A stretch of DNA of 15,101 nucleotides. Source: an uncultured Haloferula sp. (lineage in GTDB: Bacteria > Verrucomicrobiota > Verrucomicrobiae > Verrucomicrobiales > Akkermansiaceae). The notes beneath the pieces were generated by a model, which saw only the letters and a list, made by a program, of their open reading frames with translations, ran no database searches and was not told where the DNA came from. The translations under genes were made by a program, and so were the position numbers. The stretch spans positions 1 to 15,101 of the forward strand of contig CAMPGU010000076.1 of the NCBI GenBank assembly GCA_946885645.1, written 5' to 3'. This document shows positions 14,059 to 15,101 of this stretch, one piece after another (the stretch's first letter is position 1; the number at the start of each line of letters is the position of its first letter).

Positions 14059-14763
14059 ATGAGCGAATCCGGCCGCTTCGTGCTCGTTCCCACGCCGATC
14101 GGCAACATGGGCGATATCACGCTGCGTGCGATCGAGGTGCTGAAGGAGGCGGACCGCATCGCCTGCGAGGATACACGCCATTCCTCGCCCCTCCTTTCAA
14201 AGCTAGGGATCTCCGGGAAGCCGCTTGTTTCACTCCACGATCACAACGAGGCCCGGCGCCTGCCGGAACTGCTGGATGCGGCGCGGGCGGGAGAAACCAT
14301 CGCGGTGGTCACGGATGCCGGGATGCCTGCCGTTTCCGATCCCGGCTACCGGGTCGTGCAGGCCTGCATCGAACACGGCATTCCCTGCGAGGTCCTGCCC
14401 GGTCCGTCCGCGGTGCTCACCGCGCTGGTAGGATCCGGCTTTCCCGTCCATGCCTTCCGCTTCCTTGGCTTCCTTCCGATCAAAAAAGGCAGGCGCCTCG
14501 GCATTCTGGAGAGCTCGCTGGCGACGGAAGGAACGAGCATCTTCTTTGAATCGCCCCACCGCCTGCTTTCGACCTTGGAACTGCTGGCGGAAAAGCATCC
14601 CGCCGCGCCTTGTTGCGTGGCGCGGGAGCTGACCAAGAAATTCGAGACCTATCATCGGGGCACCGCAGAGGAGTTGCTCGCCCATTTCAAGGCGCACCCG
14701 CCGAAGGGCGAAATCGTATTCCTGATCGCAGGAGACGAGAAGAAGAAGCGGGACGAGGAGTAA
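14059..14763 (+). CDS. rsmI: 16S rRNA (cytidine(1402)-2'-O)-methyltransferase RsmI
   Basis: RsmI uses S-adenosylmethionine to 2'-O-methylate C1402 in the ribosomal decoding centre. The tetrapyrrole-methylase-like fold is clear: LVPTPIGNMGDITLRA (9-24), ACEDTRHS (35-42), SLHDHNE (58-64), the VVTDAGMPAVSDPGY box (83-97), LPGPSAVLTALVGSGFP (113-129), then FFESPHRL and CVARELTKKFE. At 234 residues it is shorter than E. coli RsmI (about 286). It ends soon after the GEIVFLIAG strand in a charged tail (KKKRDEE), so the C-terminal helical extension is missing. ATG 14059 gives the expected N terminus. There is no Shine-Dalgarno sequence; the leader ends CTCTCTTTCC. Confidence 0.95.
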   Translation: MSESGRFVLVPTPIGNMGDITLRAIEVLKEADRIACEDTRHSSPLLSKLGISGKPLVSLHDHNEARRLPELLDAARAGETIAVVTDAGMPAVSDPGYRVVQACIEHGIPCEVLPGPSAVLTALVGSGFPVHAFRFLGFLPIKKGRRLGILESSLATEGTSIFFESPHRLLSTLELLAEKHPAAPCCVARELTKKFETYHRGTAEELLAHFKAHPPKGEIVFLIAGDEKKKRDEE

Positions 14764-14807
14764 CGCGGCCGTCTGCCTTTGGGGCTTGGCAGCATTCGTG
14801 CGGCATC

Positions 14808-14812
14808 GGAGG
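14808..14812 (+). promoter_or_regulatory. Shine-Dalgarno site deciding a GTG start
   Basis: GGAGG lies 8 bases before GTG 14821, ideal spacing. It is the only textbook ribosome-binding site seen in the window. It supports reading 14821 as the start of the final gene rather than the earlier in-frame CTG or TTG codons. Confidence 0.6.
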
Positions 14813-14820
14813 CTTCCGCC

Positions 14821-15101
14821 GTGCTCGCCTTTTCCACCTGCTGGAACAACTCCCGTCATCACGACGGCGAGGCGATGATCGACGAGATCGTCGCGCTCGG
14901 CTTTTCCAACATCGAGCTCTCGCACGGTATGACCATCACGAAGCTTCCGGGCATCCGGAAAGCCTACGCCGCCGGAAAATTCACCTGCTCCGGCGTGCAC
15001 AACTACTTTCCCTCTCCCGTGGAGGTGATGATCGATGCGCCGGATGCCTACGAATACACCTCCCACCGTCCATTCGAACGCCAGCGGGCGATGGAGTTGA
15101 C
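14821..15101 (+). CDS. Sugar phosphate isomerase/epimerase-like TIM-barrel protein, 3' truncated by window
   Basis: The first 93 codons of a longer gene are present. The protein opens VLAFSTCWNNSRHHDGEAM, then IDEIVALGFSNIELSHGM, KLPGIRKAYAAGKFTCSGVHNYF and, near the end, SHRPFERQRAMEL. An N-terminal strand, a helix with a GF..IELS strand, and a CSGVHNY strand are the first beta-alpha units of the xylose-isomerase-like/AP endonuclease family 2 barrel. Metal and substrate ligands lie further on, outside the window, so the reaction cannot be named. The frame is the same as rsmI, separated by that gene's TAA. The GTG start is backed by a GGAGG 8 bases upstream. The gap to rsmI is 57 bases, so co-transcription is possible. 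Confidence 0.8.
   Translation, partial: MLAFSTCWNNSRHHDGEAMIDEIVALGFSNIELSHGMTITKLPGIRKAYAAGKFTCSGVHNYFPSPVEVMIDAPDAYEYTSHRPFERQRAMEL

Overview
This is a high-GC chromosomal window dense with genes, almost all on the + strand. The content fits a Gram-negative, LPS-bearing bacterium. A BamD-like lipoprotein sits next to an LptE-like lipoprotein. There is also a GldF/GldG/DUF4340-type ABC cluster, and most start codons have a pyrimidine-rich leader instead of a Shine-Dalgarno sequence. My best guess is a Verrucomicrobiota member, perhaps near Luteolibacter or Haloferula. That assignment comes from gene style and composition, not from a marker gene search.

Layout: a 5'-truncated polysaccharide deacetylase (1-1044) is followed 32 bases later by ffh, the SRP GTPase (1077-2516). 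A gene-less stretch of about 340 bases comes next, then a single-helix membrane-anchored protein of unknown function (2855-3532). An 83-bp dyad-rich element resembling a REP/BIME (3547-3629) lies before pdxH, pyridoxamine-phosphate oxidase (3699-4334). Three tightly packed genes, 4453-8736, encode an ABC-2 permease, a GldG-like auxiliary protein and a DUF4340 protein. No ATPase gene accompanies them in this window. A likely BrnT/BrnA type II toxin-antitoxin pair follows (8859-9415). Its genes overlap by 4 bases and a perfect 9-bp dyad lies upstream. A small VanZ-like membrane protein (9445-9834) comes next and may share the transcript.

The only minus-strand gene is an exported TPR protein (9863-11524), convergent with the VanZ gene and divergent from proC (11683-12471). 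After proC come a BamD-like TPR lipoprotein (12529-13464), an LptE-like lipoprotein (13489-13998), rsmI for 16S rRNA C1402 2'-O-methylation (14059-14763), and the first 93 codons of a sugar-phosphate isomerase/epimerase-like TIM-barrel protein that runs off the window.

Functionally the window is mostly housekeeping and envelope biogenesis: SRP targeting, PLP and proline synthesis, beta-barrel and LPS assembly, and rRNA modification. The accessory parts are the toxin-antitoxin pair, the dyad-rich repeat and the orphan membrane protein. I found no CRISPR array, transposase, integrase, tRNA or rRNA gene. I see no strong case for an entirely new system. The best leads are the divergent BrnT-like toxin with its candidate operator, the ABC trio without an adjacent ATPase, and the repeat element.
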